This document shows positions 45,225 through 56,506 of a stretch of 64,000 bases of DNA, piece by piece. Made by a program: the position numbers and the translations under genes. The stretch lies in contig JAPYXD010000041.1 in the NCBI GenBank assembly GCA_030998225.1, positions 124,001-188,000 on the forward strand. Reading direction: 5' to 3'. The notes beneath the pieces were generated by a model. The model saw only the letters and a list, made by a program, of their open reading frames with translations. It searched no databases and was not told the DNA's origin. Positions within the stretch are counted from its first letter, which is position 1, and every line of letters starts with the position of its first letter. Source of the stretch: Diplolepis rosae. Taxonomy: Eukaryota > Arthropoda > Insecta > Hymenoptera > Diplolepididae.

Positions 45225-48200
45225 TTATGTCTCGACTGACTGTGAATCTAGTTCCACAGGTAATAATACTAATTTAGTGATGGGTCGTACGTAGGTTCCT
45301 GATGCTGTATGGACAGTCGCTTCCCGAATAAGTTCATCGGCGCCTCTTTTGGTACTGACAATACGTCCTAAAGGCCATTTAGTGGGCGTTAAATTCTCAT
45401 TTTTTATTAAAACTATTTGTCCGACACAAACATCCTTCTTTCGAAGTTGCCATTTGTGACGCTGCTGTAGCGATAAAATATAGTCTTGAGACCAAGTTTT
45501 CCAGAAAGTTTCAAGAATTTGTTGCCACAATTGCCATCTTGATAATCGATTTGATTTCACATTTTCTAATGACATTTCCGGCACCGCAATTAGTTCTTCG
45601 CCAATTAAAAAGTGTCCTGGAGTCAAAACTCCAAGGTCTTCCGGATCATCTGATAAAGGGCATAATGGCCTTGAATTTAAACACGCTTCTATCTGGCACA
45701 ATAACGTAATGAGTTCTTCGAAAGAAGGTGTTTGAGCTAGAAGAACACGTCGTAAATGATGTTTTACACTTCGGACTCCAGCTTCCCAAATTCCACCAAA
45801 GTGTGGCGCAGCGGGGGGAATAAAGTCCCATCGTATTTTATCATTTATTAAATATGCTCGGATCTCGGGAGATTCGGTCACCTTTTGAAAAGTTTCGCGC
45901 AGTTCGCGGTCAGCACCCTGAAAATTCGTCCCTCGATCACTGTGAATCGTGTGGGGTAATCCTCGACGTGAAACAAAACGTTTAAGCGCGGCAAGAAATG
46001 CTGCAGACGAATAGTCGCTTACCAACTCGAGGTGTATCGCTCGTACCGCGAAACAAACAAAGACTGCTATATAAGCTGAATGAGATTTATATCCTCGACC
46101 TCGATGAATTGTTGCTTGGACCGGGCCCGCATAGTCAATCCCTACCTGAGAAAAGGGTCTCGCAGGTCGCGTAATACGGCTTTTTGGCAATGCACCCATT
46201 AATTGATCAGAAATATCCGCACGAATCCGAACGCACGGAACACATTTATAGATTATAGATTTAACCGTTTGTCTTCCTCTAATAAGCCAAAAGGTTTGTC
46301 TTAACAAATTTAAAGTTAATTGCGTTCCTCCGTGCAAACACTTCCCATGGAAATGTTGTATTAGTAAAGTTACTAATGGGTGTGCCCTGATAATCATAGG
46401 GAACTTTCTGTTAAATTCCATTGCCGCATTAGCCAATCTTCCTCCAACGCGAAGAATCCGATTTTCATCGAGAAACGGATTTAGCGATATTAAAGGACTT
46501 TTCCGGTCTAAGTCAGTTTTTCTTACTAAGCTTGAAATTTCGTTGGGAAATAATTGAGTTTGAATATATTTGATCCAAACGAGTTCACTCTCCAAACAAT
46601 ATTCAACGATAGAGCCATCATTTACGGTTTCAATTTTGATAGGTGAAAATTTGATTTTAATGGCCAAGAACTTTAGCACATATGCTAAAATACGTATAAG
46701 TTTTGGCCATGATGAAATTCGAGTTGATAGGCAATCTAAACAGAATTGAGAATTCTCGTAAGTGTGATGCGTTTTTACTCGGATTTCTGAATCAGCTTCA
46801 AAATTCCTGACGTTTTCCATAGAAGGCCAAAATTCTTCCGTTCGACTCAACCAACTTGGGCCATGCCACCACAAATAATTTTCAGCTAGTTTGGAAGCAA
46901 AAAGGCCACGAGAAGCTAAATCGGCCGGATTGTCCTTCGTAGGTACGTGCTTCCATGCACTAGAAGGAGTAATTGCTTGAATAGCAGCAACACGATTAGC
47001 AACGAACATTTTCAAATCCGAAGGAGACTTACTCAGCCATGCTAAAACATTAGTTGAATCGGTCCAACATCTTAACTTTAATTCTGCGAACCGCTTAATA
47101 TTTCTAATTACCGAGATTAATCTAGCAAGAAGCAAAGCGCCACAAAGCTCCAAACGAGGAACTGTCTGCGTTTGGGACTTTATCGGTGCTACTCTTGTTC
47201 GACTGGACAATAATACAACACGAATTTCTCCAGATTCAAGGGTTAAACGGAGGTAAACCACTGCAGCATAAGCGACGTTTGAAGCATCTGAAAATCCTTG
47301 AAGACTTTGATCAACCACATTATTTCCTTGGCCAGTCCATCTTGGAATCGAAATTTCTTCCAATTTTATTAAATTCTCCCGGTATTCGTTCCAAAATTTT
47401 GACAAATTTCCAGGTAACGTTTCATCCCAAGAGATTGCTTTAGTCCAAAGCTTTTGCATAAAAATTTTTGCTAAAATTACCACCGGTGATACCCAACCAA
47501 AAGGGTCGAACAAGCGGGCAATTAAAGACAAAACTGAACGTTTAGTCAATTGCGAGACTTCTGGTAGTTGAATTTTAAAGCAATAGACATCCAAGATTGG
47601 ATGCCAGACGATACCAAGGACCTTTAAAGAATCGCTCTCATCTAACGATTTTTCAACAGCTAATCCATGTTCTAAAGGATCAATATCCTCGAGTAAAGAA
47701 GGTGAGTTACTGGCCCATTTTCGCAATTGAAAATGACCTTTTCGAAGTAAATTCTTTACATCTTCTCGAATTTCAATGATTTCATTTTTGGAGTCCGCTC
47801 CAAAAAGGCAATCATCAATATACATTTGATTATTGATAATGATCGAACCTTTTGGATGTTGTGATCCCTCGTCCAACACCAATTGCCGAAGAACTCGTAA
47901 AGCGAGGAAAGGTGCAGCTGCAGTTCCATATGTCAAGGTGTTCAAACGAAATTCAATCGGTTCAAAATTAGGGTTCGGAGTCCAAAGTATTCTCTGATAA
48001 TCGCGATCCCTTTCATGCATTAAAATCTGCCTATACATTTTAGCAATGTCTGCTGCATAGACAAAGCGATGAGTTCTCCACTGCAGCAAGACTTCGAATA
48101 AATTAGTTTGTAATTTTGGCCCAACATGCATATGATCATTAAGTGATGTGAAATTCGACGTTAAACGAGATGCGTTAAAAACACTCCTAACAACAGTAGT

Positions 48201-50552
48201 ACTGCTTGACTCTCTAATCACCGGATGGTGGGTTAAATAGACTACTTGTGTTGGATGACAGTCACATGATGAGCTTGAAATTCGAGTCATGTGCTTCAAA
48301 CTTTCGTACTCATCCATGAAACTTTTATAATGAAATAAAAGTTCTGGAGAGCTGTTCAGCTTCTTCGACAGTGCTAATAACGCCTTTTCAGCTATTCTTC
48401 GAGACGAACCGATATTAATCGGTGGTCCGGATTTAAATGGGTAACTGACTATATATTGGCCTTCGGTAGTTCTAGAATGCGTTGTCTGAAAATGTAATTC
48501 GCACTCTTCTTCGGCTTTTGATAAACGCGAAACCGAAGGGACTTCCTCGAGATTCCAAAATCGTTCCATTACAGAGTCTAAATCGCTGTTCGTAAGACAT
48601 TGATGTACAAATGCCGAACGAGATTCTAATGATTGCGATTCAGGTTTCACATCAAAATTCTTTCCCGAAAGAATCCAACCGAATGCAGTATTTTGAGCAA
48701 CGGGCTCATCATCGCGACCCTTTCTTAGTCCTTCAAGTAGCACTGAGCCGTAAAGGTCAGCACCTATGATGACATGGATAGGCTGCGATCCAGCAACATC
48801 GTCATCAGCGAGGTCGAGATTCTGCAAGTGTGGTTTCGATAAAATGTCATTAGAAACTGAAGGTACATAGTTTGTAAGATTGTCCAAAATCAATGCATTA
48901 GTAGAAAATATCGGATTTTGACCCGATCGCGATCGAATTTTTATTGTAGCCATAATATGTGTTTTACCAGCGGGAACACTTCCTAAGCCAAGAAGCTCAA
49001 TTTCATTTAACCGTTTAGGACGAATTTGCAACGCATTAACTAATTCTTTAGAAATAAACGACCAAGTTGACCCTTGATCCAAAAAAGCACGAACTGTGAC
49101 CGAACGTCCCGAGTTCGAAAACACAACTACCTTTGCTGTGGCAAGCAAAACTTTAGTGGCTCTTACCGGATTCGAAGCCGCAAGATGTGATTGAACAATT
49201 TGAGGCGCGTTCGTAGACGTTGTGGGATTATCAACATTCAAACAATTGGAACTTGATGCAGGTGCATTTCTCTTCTCTTCATTACTCTGTTTAAAATGTA
49301 AGAGTGTATGGTGTCTTGATTGACATTGAACGCAAGAGTACGAACTATTACAATTAGCGACAGAATGTCCAGCAGTGAAACAATTCAAACATAGCTTTTT
49401 TGATTTTACAAATTCAAACCATTGTTTTACTGCTTTTTTCTTAAATTCTGGACATGAAAATAATTTATGCGCAGCCATACAGAGAGGGCAACTAGTTTTA
49501 TTTGAAACAACATGAGATCTCACAATATCTAATTTTGATTTAGTTTCATCGTCTCTTTGTACCGCTTCTAAAGCTCGAATTCGCGTATCTAAAAATGTTA
49601 AAAATCTCGAAAAATGCGGGTATTCACTCGAATCACCTAGATGGAGTTCCCAAGCTAGACGTGTTTTACTATCTAGCTTTTGAGAGAAATGAAAAACTAA
49701 TATGTCACTAACCCCATCCGATTGAGCGCCACTTTGCGGAACTACAGTTTGTGATTTAATCCGGCCTAAATTTTCTAATGCCGTAACCTTTTCAATAATA
49801 TTATTCCGCATTGCTTTTAATGCACTAACGGAATCGTTTTTCATGGCTGGAATCGAAAAAAGAACTTTTAATTCTGCATTTATAAGCGCGCGAGGATTAT
49901 CGTATCTCCTTATTAATTGATCCCATGCTGGTTCAAAATTATTTGCTGTCAACGGGATATTTTTAATTAGAGAATAAGCTTCTCCATCTATGGATGATTT
50001 TAAGTAATGTAATCTTTGAAGATTATCTAAAGCAGGATTTTTAATAATCAGTGAAATAAAATAATCGCGAAACGTTGCCCAGTCTGTTGGCTTACCTGAG
50101 AATTTTGGAAGTGAAATCAATGGTAATGAAGTCATCTGATGTTGCGAAGTGTTGACGGGATTTCCAACTCCCCTTTGAGGAGATTCCAACGTTGGTTGTG
50201 TTCGATTTTCTTCTTCCAAATTTTGTAGGCTAACCATAACTTCATCATTAAAGGTAAAAAATATCTCCTCAGCTGCTTCAAATTCTTTGTTGATAAAATA
50301 TTCATTCTCCTTTTCCACGTATTTTAGATTGAAAATTTCCGTTTGTGTCACCACACATAATTGCCAAACTTGTGACGCTATTTGTAAACGATTCTGCAAC
50401 ACCTTTGAGTTGAATCTTTCACCATCCAAGCATTTTCTCAACGATTCATAATGTCGAATTAATGTTTGAATATTGCTTCTTTGTTGACGAATAAGACCTT
50501 GTAGTTGTAACACTGGATCTTCTCGCGATGCCTCTGAATTGCGTTCTGCCAT
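45225..50552 (-). CDS. BEL/Pao Gag-Pol polyprotein, 1775 aa
   Basis: One uninterrupted frame with the full Pao order. Gag: coiled coil (about 10-120) and the DUF1759-type segment SLPKFSGKPTDWATFRDYF (about 145-300). Zinc knuckles with several CxxC and CFTAGHSVANC (about 355-425). An aspartic protease DQGSTWSFIS near residue 490. Reverse transcriptase YAADIAKMYRQILMHERDRD to MYIDDCLFG (YIDD near 910). RNase H near 1090-1200. Integrase zinc finger HFHGKCLHGG ... CVPCVR (about 1395-1440) and core with HSDRGTNFQG (Asp near 1538). A C-terminal DUF5641-type segment RLSRWQLWQQILETFWKTW (about 1665-1720). The length is normal for BEL elements. The start ATG lies about 250 bp after the primer site. 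Probably active or recently so. Confidence 0.96.
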   Translation of the reverse strand: MAERNSEASREDPVLQLQGLIRQQRSNIQTLIRHYESLRKCLDGERFNSKVLQNRLQIASQVWQLCVVTQTEIFNLKYVEKENEYFINKEFEAAEEIFFTFNDEVMVSLQNLEEENRTQPTLESPQRGVGNPVNTSQHQMTSLPLISLPKFSGKPTDWATFRDYFISLIIKNPALDNLQRLHYLKSSIDGEAYSLIKNIPLTANNFEPAWDQLIRRYDNPRALINAELKVLFSIPAMKNDSVSALKAMRNNIIEKVTALENLGRIKSQTVVPQSGAQSDGVSDILVFHFSQKLDSKTRLAWELHLGDSSEYPHFSRFLTFLDTRIRALEAVQRDDETKSKLDIVRSHVVSNKTSCPLCMAAHKLFSCPEFKKKAVKQWFEFVKSKKLCLNCFTAGHSVANCNSSYSCVQCQSRHHTLLHFKQSNEEKRNAPASSSNCLNVDNPTTSTNAPQIVQSHLAASNPVRATKVLLATAKVVVFSNSGRSVTVRAFLDQGSTWSFISKELVNALQIRPKRLNEIELLGLGSVPAGKTHIMATIKIRSRSGQNPIFSTNALILDNLTNYVPSVSNDILSKPHLQNLDLADDDVAGSQPIHVIIGADLYGSVLLEGLRKGRDDEPVAQNTAFGWILSGKNFDVKPESQSLESRSAFVHQCLTNSDLDSVMERFWNLEEVPSVSRLSKAEEECELHFQTTHSRTTEGQYIVSYPFKSGPPINIGSSRRIAEKALLALSKKLNSSPELLFHYKSFMDEYESLKHMTRISSSSCDCHPTQVVYLTHHPVIRESSSTTVVRSVFNASRLTSNFTSLNDHMHVGPKLQTNLFEVLLQWRTHRFVYAADIAKMYRQILMHERDRDYQRILWTPNPNFEPIEFRLNTLTYGTAAAPFLALRVLRQLVLDEGSQHPKGSIIINNQMYIDDCLFGADSKNEIIEIREDVKNLLRKGHFQLRKWASNSPSLLEDIDPLEHGLAVEKSLDESDSLKVLGIVWHPILDVYCFKIQLPEVSQLTKRSVLSLIARLFDPFGWVSPVVILAKIFMQKLWTKAISWDETLPGNLSKFWNEYRENLIKLEEISIPRWTGQGNNVVDQSLQGFSDASNVAYAAVVYLRLTLESGEIRVVLLSSRTRVAPIKSQTQTVPRLELCGALLLARLISVIRNIKRFAELKLRCWTDSTNVLAWLSKSPSDLKMFVANRVAAIQAITPSSAWKHVPTKDNPADLASRGLFASKLAENYLWWHGPSWLSRTEEFWPSMENVRNFEADSEIRVKTHHTYENSQFCLDCLSTRISSWPKLIRILAYVLKFLAIKIKFSPIKIETVNDGSIVEYCLESELVWIKYIQTQLFPNEISSLVRKTDLDRKSPLISLNPFLDENRILRVGGRLANAAMEFNRKFPMIIRAHPLVTLLIQHFHGKCLHGGTQLTLNLLRQTFWLIRGRQTVKSIIYKCVPCVRIRADISDQLMGALPKSRITRPARPFSQVGIDYAGPVQATIHRGRGYKSHSAYIAVFVCFAVRAIHLELVSDYSSAAFLAALKRFVSRRGLPHTIHSDRGTNFQGADRELRETFQKVTESPEIRAYLINDKIRWDFIPPAAPHFGGIWEAGVRSVKHHLRRVLLAQTPSFEELITLLCQIEACLNSRPLCPLSDDPEDLGVLTPGHFLIGEELIAVPEMSLENVKSNRLSRWQLWQQILETFWKTWSQDYILSLQQRHKWQLRKKDVCVGQIVLIKNENLTPTKWPLGRIVSTKRGADELIREATVHTASGTYVRPITKLVLLPVELDSQSVET

Positions 50553-50798
50553 TGTGAGAACTGATTTAAATTGTCACTTCTTTCAAATTCGATTTCAGAT
50601 CGATGCAAATTCCTTCACAGCTTAAAGTTTTAGCCTCGATAAATGTTCAAAATTGTCCAAAATAGCGATAGGTTATCACACAATGCTGCGCTACCCATGA
50701 ACCAACGCGGCAAGCACGACCGAATGTTCTAGTAAGTTCCAACAATGTCATGTAACTTTCCAACTCGTCACTAACTAAAATAGAAAATTGCCGACGGA

Positions 50799-50815
50799 TC
50801 CTGGCAGGATCGCCA
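50799..50815 (-). promoter_or_regulatory. primer binding site, tRNA-Arg type
   Basis: On the minus strand, TGGCGATCCTGCCAGGA begins 4 bases after the 5' LTR. It is complementary to a tRNA 3' end ...TCCTGGCAGGATCGCCA, which from memory fits insect tRNA-Arg(ACG). Confidence 0.8.
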
Positions 50816-50819
50816 AAAA

Positions 50820-51262
50820 TGTTTAAAAATCCAGGATCACGAATGCTGATGAGCACTCCGCTCGGCAGGTTAAGAAAAACACAATGTTTCATTAAAGTTA
50901 AAATATATTTCATTTGGTGAACACTATATAAATTACATTTTGGTCTTAAGGACCAAGTGCGAATACTCGTTGTTCCAAATGAACCGACACGAATCACAAA
51001 TATATGCCCCGAATGAGCATGCGAATACAAAATGTTCGAGAACCTGGTTCTGATTTTCTTACAACTACAACTATCGTCAGTCGGCCGACAACTAACCTTT
51101 TTTCACCCAGAAACAACTCAATCGAGACAAAACCAAAACTTATGATTGGCTAACTCACATTTCGCCTTCCCCCTTCTAAGCCTCACAAGAGCGCTCTCTA
51201 TGCCCAGGCCTAGTTCTGACGCGGGAAATTATCCAAATTTAAATTCAAATCTTTTCCCAACA
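50820..51262 (-). repeat. 5' LTR of the BEL element
   Basis: 443 bp, nearly identical to 44713-45155. The frame 50647-51030 lies across it and is not a separate gene. Confidence 0.95.
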
Positions 51263-51425
51263 ACCAGGCAGTAATACGAAATAATACGTACAAATATTAT
51301 TTGTTTGGAAATAATTATTTTTTTATTTGAACATTTATCTTCGAGAAAAGGCAGCGTTACATATATATACAGAGTATATTTCTTCAGAAAATTTTATAAC
51401 AAATATTTTTTCTTTATTATAACTC

Positions 51426-51831
51426 CCCTATTGAAAAATCCTATGTAGGATACCACATAGGATCTCATATAGGATCTTACATAGGATCCTACATAAGATC
51501 CTACATAGGATCCTGTGTGAGATCTTATATAAGATCCTATGTATTTTAAAGTAATAATTTTCAACTTTACATTCTAATTCAAAATTTTCTGAATAATCTG
51601 ATCTATCAGGATGCTAGCAGCAGAATTTTATTAATGAGTTACTAAATACATTTTAACGATATTTTTTATTATAAAAAGAAAATAATATAGATCAGATTAT
51701 TTAGAAAATTTTTAATTAGAATGTAAAGTTGAAAATTATTACTTTAAAATACATAGGATCTTATATAGGATCTTATGTAAGATCTTATGGGAGTCCTTAT
51801 GTGGTATCCTACATAGGATTTTTCAATAGGG
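51426..51831. repeat. foldback MITE J with TACATAGGATCC array
   Basis: CCCTATTGAAAAATCCTATG at 51426 is mirrored at 51831. Each arm has many 11-12-bp words like acataggatcct / gatcttatat, followed by ttttaaagtaataattttca and an AT-rich centre. The same end and words recur at 63241-63436. Confidence 0.85.
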
Positions 51832-52063
51832 TCATTAAATATAAATTTCCACATCACCTAACGCCTTCTAATTAACAATTAAATACTTCACCATTTTCAT
51901 AAAAAAGTAGATATTAGTTCAAATATACTACTTTTTATCATTAAAACTACAAGTGCCAATCTGATTTTTAAACTTTTTATAATATTACATTGTTTTTCAT
52001 AGAATATTTACATGAGAAAGCATACATCACGCATCAATGCATCATGAAAGCATAACCTCTCAC
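51832..52063. other. AT-rich spacer, no gene seen
   Basis: Short spacer between MITE J and the SAP-like exon; nothing recognised. Confidence 0.4.
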
Positions 52064-52302
52064 CTTGCAATTAAATCGTGTTTTCTTCCTGTAGTCGGTT
52101 GTTTTCAACAACTCAGCCACCTTCGTAGTTGTTCACTGCTGTTGCTTTCCACTTTTCTATGTGGCAATATTTCACCCGGTACATCTTTCTCCTTTAAATT
52201 TATTTTTGAATAAGGTACACTTGCAGCACACATGTCGATATCCAAAATATGACCTAATTTATGAATTTCGCGGGAAGTGCCATGGCAGCCGCGTTTGCGC
52301 AC
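52064..52302 (-). pseudogene. exon with SAP-like motif, frameshifted
   Basis: The minus strand reads MRKRGCHGTSREIHKLGHIL, then DVPGEILPHRKVESNSSEQL, RRWLS, then a frame change near 52108 and LKTTDYRKKTRFNCK before a donor |gtgaga. The pattern QLRRWL---LKTTGxKxxL is SAP-like (a DNA-binding helical motif) and resembles first exons of multicopy insect transposon-linked proteins I recall. The direct frame stops after RRWLSC. Low certainty on function; probably a pseudogene. Confidence 0.45.
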
Positions 52303-52732
52303 ATCAACTTCCTATTCAAGATGAAAAGGTCTAATAGTCGGAATCGAGGAATCGATTCTCACCGAGCATTACCCATCCCTAGTGGTGAATTATTTCTGTA
52401 CCCCTCAGCCCGCACATCTTTCGGAACCGCGCAACACTGTTCAAAACTTTACCATTTCAGCCTATGGGAGTTGACTTAGCCTGGGACGTGTCCGAATTGG
52501 CGAAATACATTACGTACTAAATACTTCTATCATAGGATAAAAAGAGTCAGTTATTACGTCAGCACAACTCGGCCTCATTTCATCCCATGGGTGAAGTATT
52601 TACTTCATTCCGACATGCCCCTGGTCCAGCCCTCTGCAACTTAAAAATAAAAGTGGGCTGACTTTTGACTGGCGAGGGCATTAGTACTTAATGTGACCGA
52701 GCGCGGCGCTCATAAGCTTTAGGGCCGACTAA
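52303..52732. other. upstream region of the SAP-like exon, GC-richer
   Basis: Moderately GC-rich sequence between the SAP-like exon and the hAT target site; it may be promoter sequence. No motif was firmly recognised. Confidence 0.35.
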
Positions 52733-52740
52733 CTGTCAAA

Positions 52741-55698
52741 CAGTGTTTCCAGAACGTGAGATTTTTCGGCCCCCACCACGTTCCCATCTGGGAGAAACAC
52801 ATGCAAACGTGGCGTGTCAGTGTGTCGGCTCTGCTACACGCTGCGGTCACCAGCTTCGTGTAAAGCCGAAGATGCACGAAGACGGACTTCGTTACAATGC
52901 TTGAGTTTTCAAGTTATTTTTAGATTTCACGCTTTCGTTTATCGAGTCGAAATTAAGAATTGTATTTTTCTCGAGTACGTGCAAAAGAGGCGCGAAGCAG
53001 ACGACGAATTTGAATTTACGAAGTATATAGTTCAAGAAATAACACTTTTCTTCAATTTCTTGAAGAAAGTCTGCATGAAATAAACATCAGTATGATCTTG
53101 GAAAATTTCATGAGGATTTTAACACTTCAAAAATAAACTTTCAGTGAAATTTAGTGACAATAAATGTATAAAATTTGAATCAATATATAATTTGTCATTC
53201 AAATTTATATACTTCTTACTAATTTTGTACATTTAACAATTTTTCAATTAGAAAAATATTTTCTATAAAGATAAAATGAACATAAAATTCAAGTTCATAA
53301 TTTATATTTTCAGTTATATGTTAGAAATATTTTCATCTCACATTTTTGTAGCCTAAGCACAAACTTTTCATTCCAAAACTTAAAATCTCTACGGAAATGG
53401 AAAATTGTCTAATAGCAGTAGATAAATTAAAAAGCTAACATATGTGTTTATTGGTATTTCCATATTAACATATAAATATCAATCAACTTTAAATTTTACA
53501 TAAAAATGTTCGTTCGAAGTGTTCAAATCTTGTTACAATTTGACAAGATTTTATGGAGGAGTGCAATCTTTTGGATGAAATATTTTGTAGTTCTTAATTT
53601 GTCTGTCCGTCTGAAATCGTAGTAAGATTTGAACAGTAAACAACAAATTTTCCAATAGAATTCAGGATCAATAATAATTGATTCAGGAAATACTTCAACT
53701 CTGTAGAGCATTTTTGTATTTCGAATTCAAAATGTGTGCTTAAGCCACAAAAAAGTAAGCTGAAAATGTAGATATAAAACTAATTATGTCATGTTTATGT
53801 CTTCTTAATGGAAAATACTTTGCACATAATTCTCTAATTCGATATTTTTTTAATGTATGAACATTCAAGAAATTGATAAATATTCCATCTTTTTATAGGA
53901 ACTAAAAATTTCCGGATAATGCTTTGATTGAGAAAGCTAAAAATTTGTCAAATATTGATATAAATTGCAATTTTACAATTGCATTATTTTTCAAATATTT
54001 TAACATCTCTTCAATCTTGATAATTCTTACAGAAGTTTATTTCATGTGAGTGACTTTTTCTTTTTCTAATGAAAGATTTCGTAATTCTAAATTCGGCCCA
54101 ATTCGTAACATTGTAAAAAGATTTTAAAACTTCATAAAAAATTTTTTTCTGTTTTATTCAAAGTCAATAAATATTCAATGTTTGGAATCGAAATATTAAG
54201 TAAATGATTTTTAATTTCTGGGAATAAACTGCTTTAATAAGACAATCTTTCTTGTTTGTGAGAAATCTCAATTTTAAAATTAAAATTCTACGCATAGGAT
54301 ACAAAAATATAATATGAAAATACTTTTATTACAGAATTTTGAAATATACAAGTTGACCAATTTTTAATCGAGTAAATCGGCTACTTTAAGCAAAAAATTA
54401 TGTTAAAAATATTTTATCAAAAAAAAATAAGACACATTAAATTACGGTTTAAAATCCACATTCATAGATTGATGGTAAAAGCAGTTTAAAGTTTTTTAAT
54501 CTTACGTTTTAGTGACGTATGCACAGGCTTTTAATCAGATAAATGAAATGCTTTATAGAAAGTCAAAATTTTCTTATTACTGCACTTAATAAAATTTATA
54601 AAGTAAAAATATTTTTTAATTGATGCTTTCACTCAATTCTTTAAACATTCATTAATTGAAAATTGTACTCAAAATTTAATCTTGCAGCGTTCCAATATTC
54701 CCACAATGTTACAAAATCTTATTAATCATTATTTTAGTCGAATTATTTTCAAAATATTTAAAAAATAAATGTAAATATTTTGATTAAATACTCTGTCAAA
54801 TTTTGCATTTGACTGATCTTGCAAAATTGTTGAAAGTTTTGAATACCGATAGAAGAAACTTTAAATGAAATTTTATGTCCATAAATGCTTAAAGTTCTAT
54901 ATAGAAATATCAACTACAACATTCTCAAATTTTATAAATAAACTACTAAATTCAAAAAGTTTCGGATTTTTTTAAAAACTGTACAAATTTCATATATGAA
55001 TCAGTCAAAATCTACTGATTATCAGTGAAATTTTGACTGATTTAAATAACTAAAAACAGGTTACTGTGAATCAGTCAAATTTCAGTGTTTACTTCAGTGA
55101 AAAGTAACTGATTTAACAGTGAAAAATATTGTTTCCACTGATGATTCAGTGAAAAGGCAAATCACTGATTCAATTAGTGAAAATTTGACTGATTCAGATT
55201 TAGAGTGTATACAAATTTCAAATATAAAGTGTACTCTGTACATTAATCAAACAAATTTAGAAGATGAATATTTTAATAAATATTCCTAAATATTATTGGA
55301 ATATGATACATATCGATTTAGAAAAACTTCTTCAAAGTACTCAGACATTTTTCTTATTTTACGACATTTTTGCACCATGTTTGACCTTTGGGTAGGATTC
55401 AAGAAAACAATTGTAGACATACTTTCATTACTTAGTAAAATACTATGAAGACTTGCTTTTTAAATTAAAGCGAAAACTTTTAAAACCTTTAACAATCGGT
55501 TGCATAGATTCTGCTCTAATCTTGGACGCAATTAGAGAAATAGGTTTTTTTGCTTTTTTTAGATCTATTTTTTGCCTTAAACATAAAAGAAAGAAAACAC
55601 ATTTGAAATATTAAAATAAAAAAGCTGGTTCATTCTTAGAGAATCCCAAATATTCTGAAATAAAACTCCTTTCCACACCACCACGGAGGTAGAGTTTA
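52741..55698 (+). repeat. left terminal inverted repeat of hAT
   Basis: 2958 bp, inverted copy of 59165-62119. It holds mirrored small frames (52814-53083, 89 codons; 53523-53711, 62 codons, minus) and a cluster of ACTGATTCAGTGAAA-type words at 55000-55205. No known protein motif is in the frames. Confidence 0.95.
55000..55205. repeat. TCAGT/ACTGA word cluster in left TIR
   Basis: tcagtcaaa, actgattatcagtgaaa, aactgatttaacagtgaaa, cactgatgattcagtgaaaa and related words recur at least ten times within 200 bp, in both orientations. The mirror copy is at 59650-59875. Possible transposase-binding subterminal repeats. Confidence 0.7.
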
Positions 55699-56506
55699 CT
55701 AGTAATAGTTCAATAAATTTTATGTACTCTAAATAAATTTTTTCGTAATTGCAGAAAACTTATTCCAAATACAAAAATTGTATCTTTAAATGTACAGGAT
55801 AATTAATTATAAAAATCGTTCGAATTTGAATTTCAAGGACTTGTACACACTTTCAAGGCACATCGTTTTTCCTTTTGCAAAAATTTTTAAAACTTCTAAT
55901 TTTTCAAGTAATTGGGAGAAGTACATTTAAAAAAAATTGTTTTCTCTACTTCCACTCGCGCTAGCTTAACAAATTTTCAGAATTTTACGATTTTATTAAT
56001 ATTGTATTAAGTGTCTACATTTTCTGAAACTATCTACAGGAGAAAAATTTTAATACTTTAGTAAAGAAAGTTTTCTGAAAAGTTGTAGCTCAATCAGATT
56101 AATAGCCAAAAAGTTACCAATGTTTTAAATCGCAAGCGAACGGTATAGAGGTCAAATTGGAGACGAAAACAAATAATAATAGCAACCTTCTTTTGTTTTC
56201 TTCTAAGATATACTTGATTCTCGCTTTATGCGTTATTTGAGAAGGCAAGAGTGTGGATTCTTCATATTTTTATCGTAATTCCTTATTGAAAACGGCAAAA
56301 GTAAGAATATTATATTATTATTTGGTGATACGTGAGTGCTCTTACGTACGTTATTGTTTGATGCTTGTGGGTAAGTTTATTTTGTGAAACTTAATTTGTG
56401 TGCAGATTACAAATTATTCACATTCGCTCAATTTTATCGACTTTTCATCTTATTAATTCTTTTCAAATAATTCTGTTTTCCTTCGTCGTATAATTTATCG
56501 TTCACA
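55699..56506 (+). promoter_or_regulatory. unique 5' region of hAT, probable promoter
   Basis: AT-rich non-coding sequence between the left arm and the transposase. It must hold the promoter, but no clear TATA/Inr could be assigned. Confidence 0.35.

Larger units (their letters stand above)
44713..51262 (-). mobile_element. complete BEL/Pao LTR retrotransposon, 6.55 kb
   Basis: Two direct 443-bp LTRs (50820-51262 as 5', 44713-45155 as 3') start TGTTTAAAAATCC and end CCCAACA on the plus-strand reading, flanked by the 5-bp duplication ACCAG (44708-44712 and 51263-51267). By eye I find one LTR difference (g/a near 45049 / 51156). Primer site, polypurine tract and a single long polyprotein are present. 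Everything needed for movement looks intact, so insertion was recent. Confidence 0.96.

Noticed and set aside
50647..51030. 127-codon frame on the minus strand
   Set aside because: It runs through the 5' LTR of the BEL element, and the same peptide start occurs at the other LTR (44923).
51440..51545. CRISPR-like array of short repeats
   Set aside because: The repeats are 11-12 bp, palindromic, without spacers, and inside a eukaryotic foldback.
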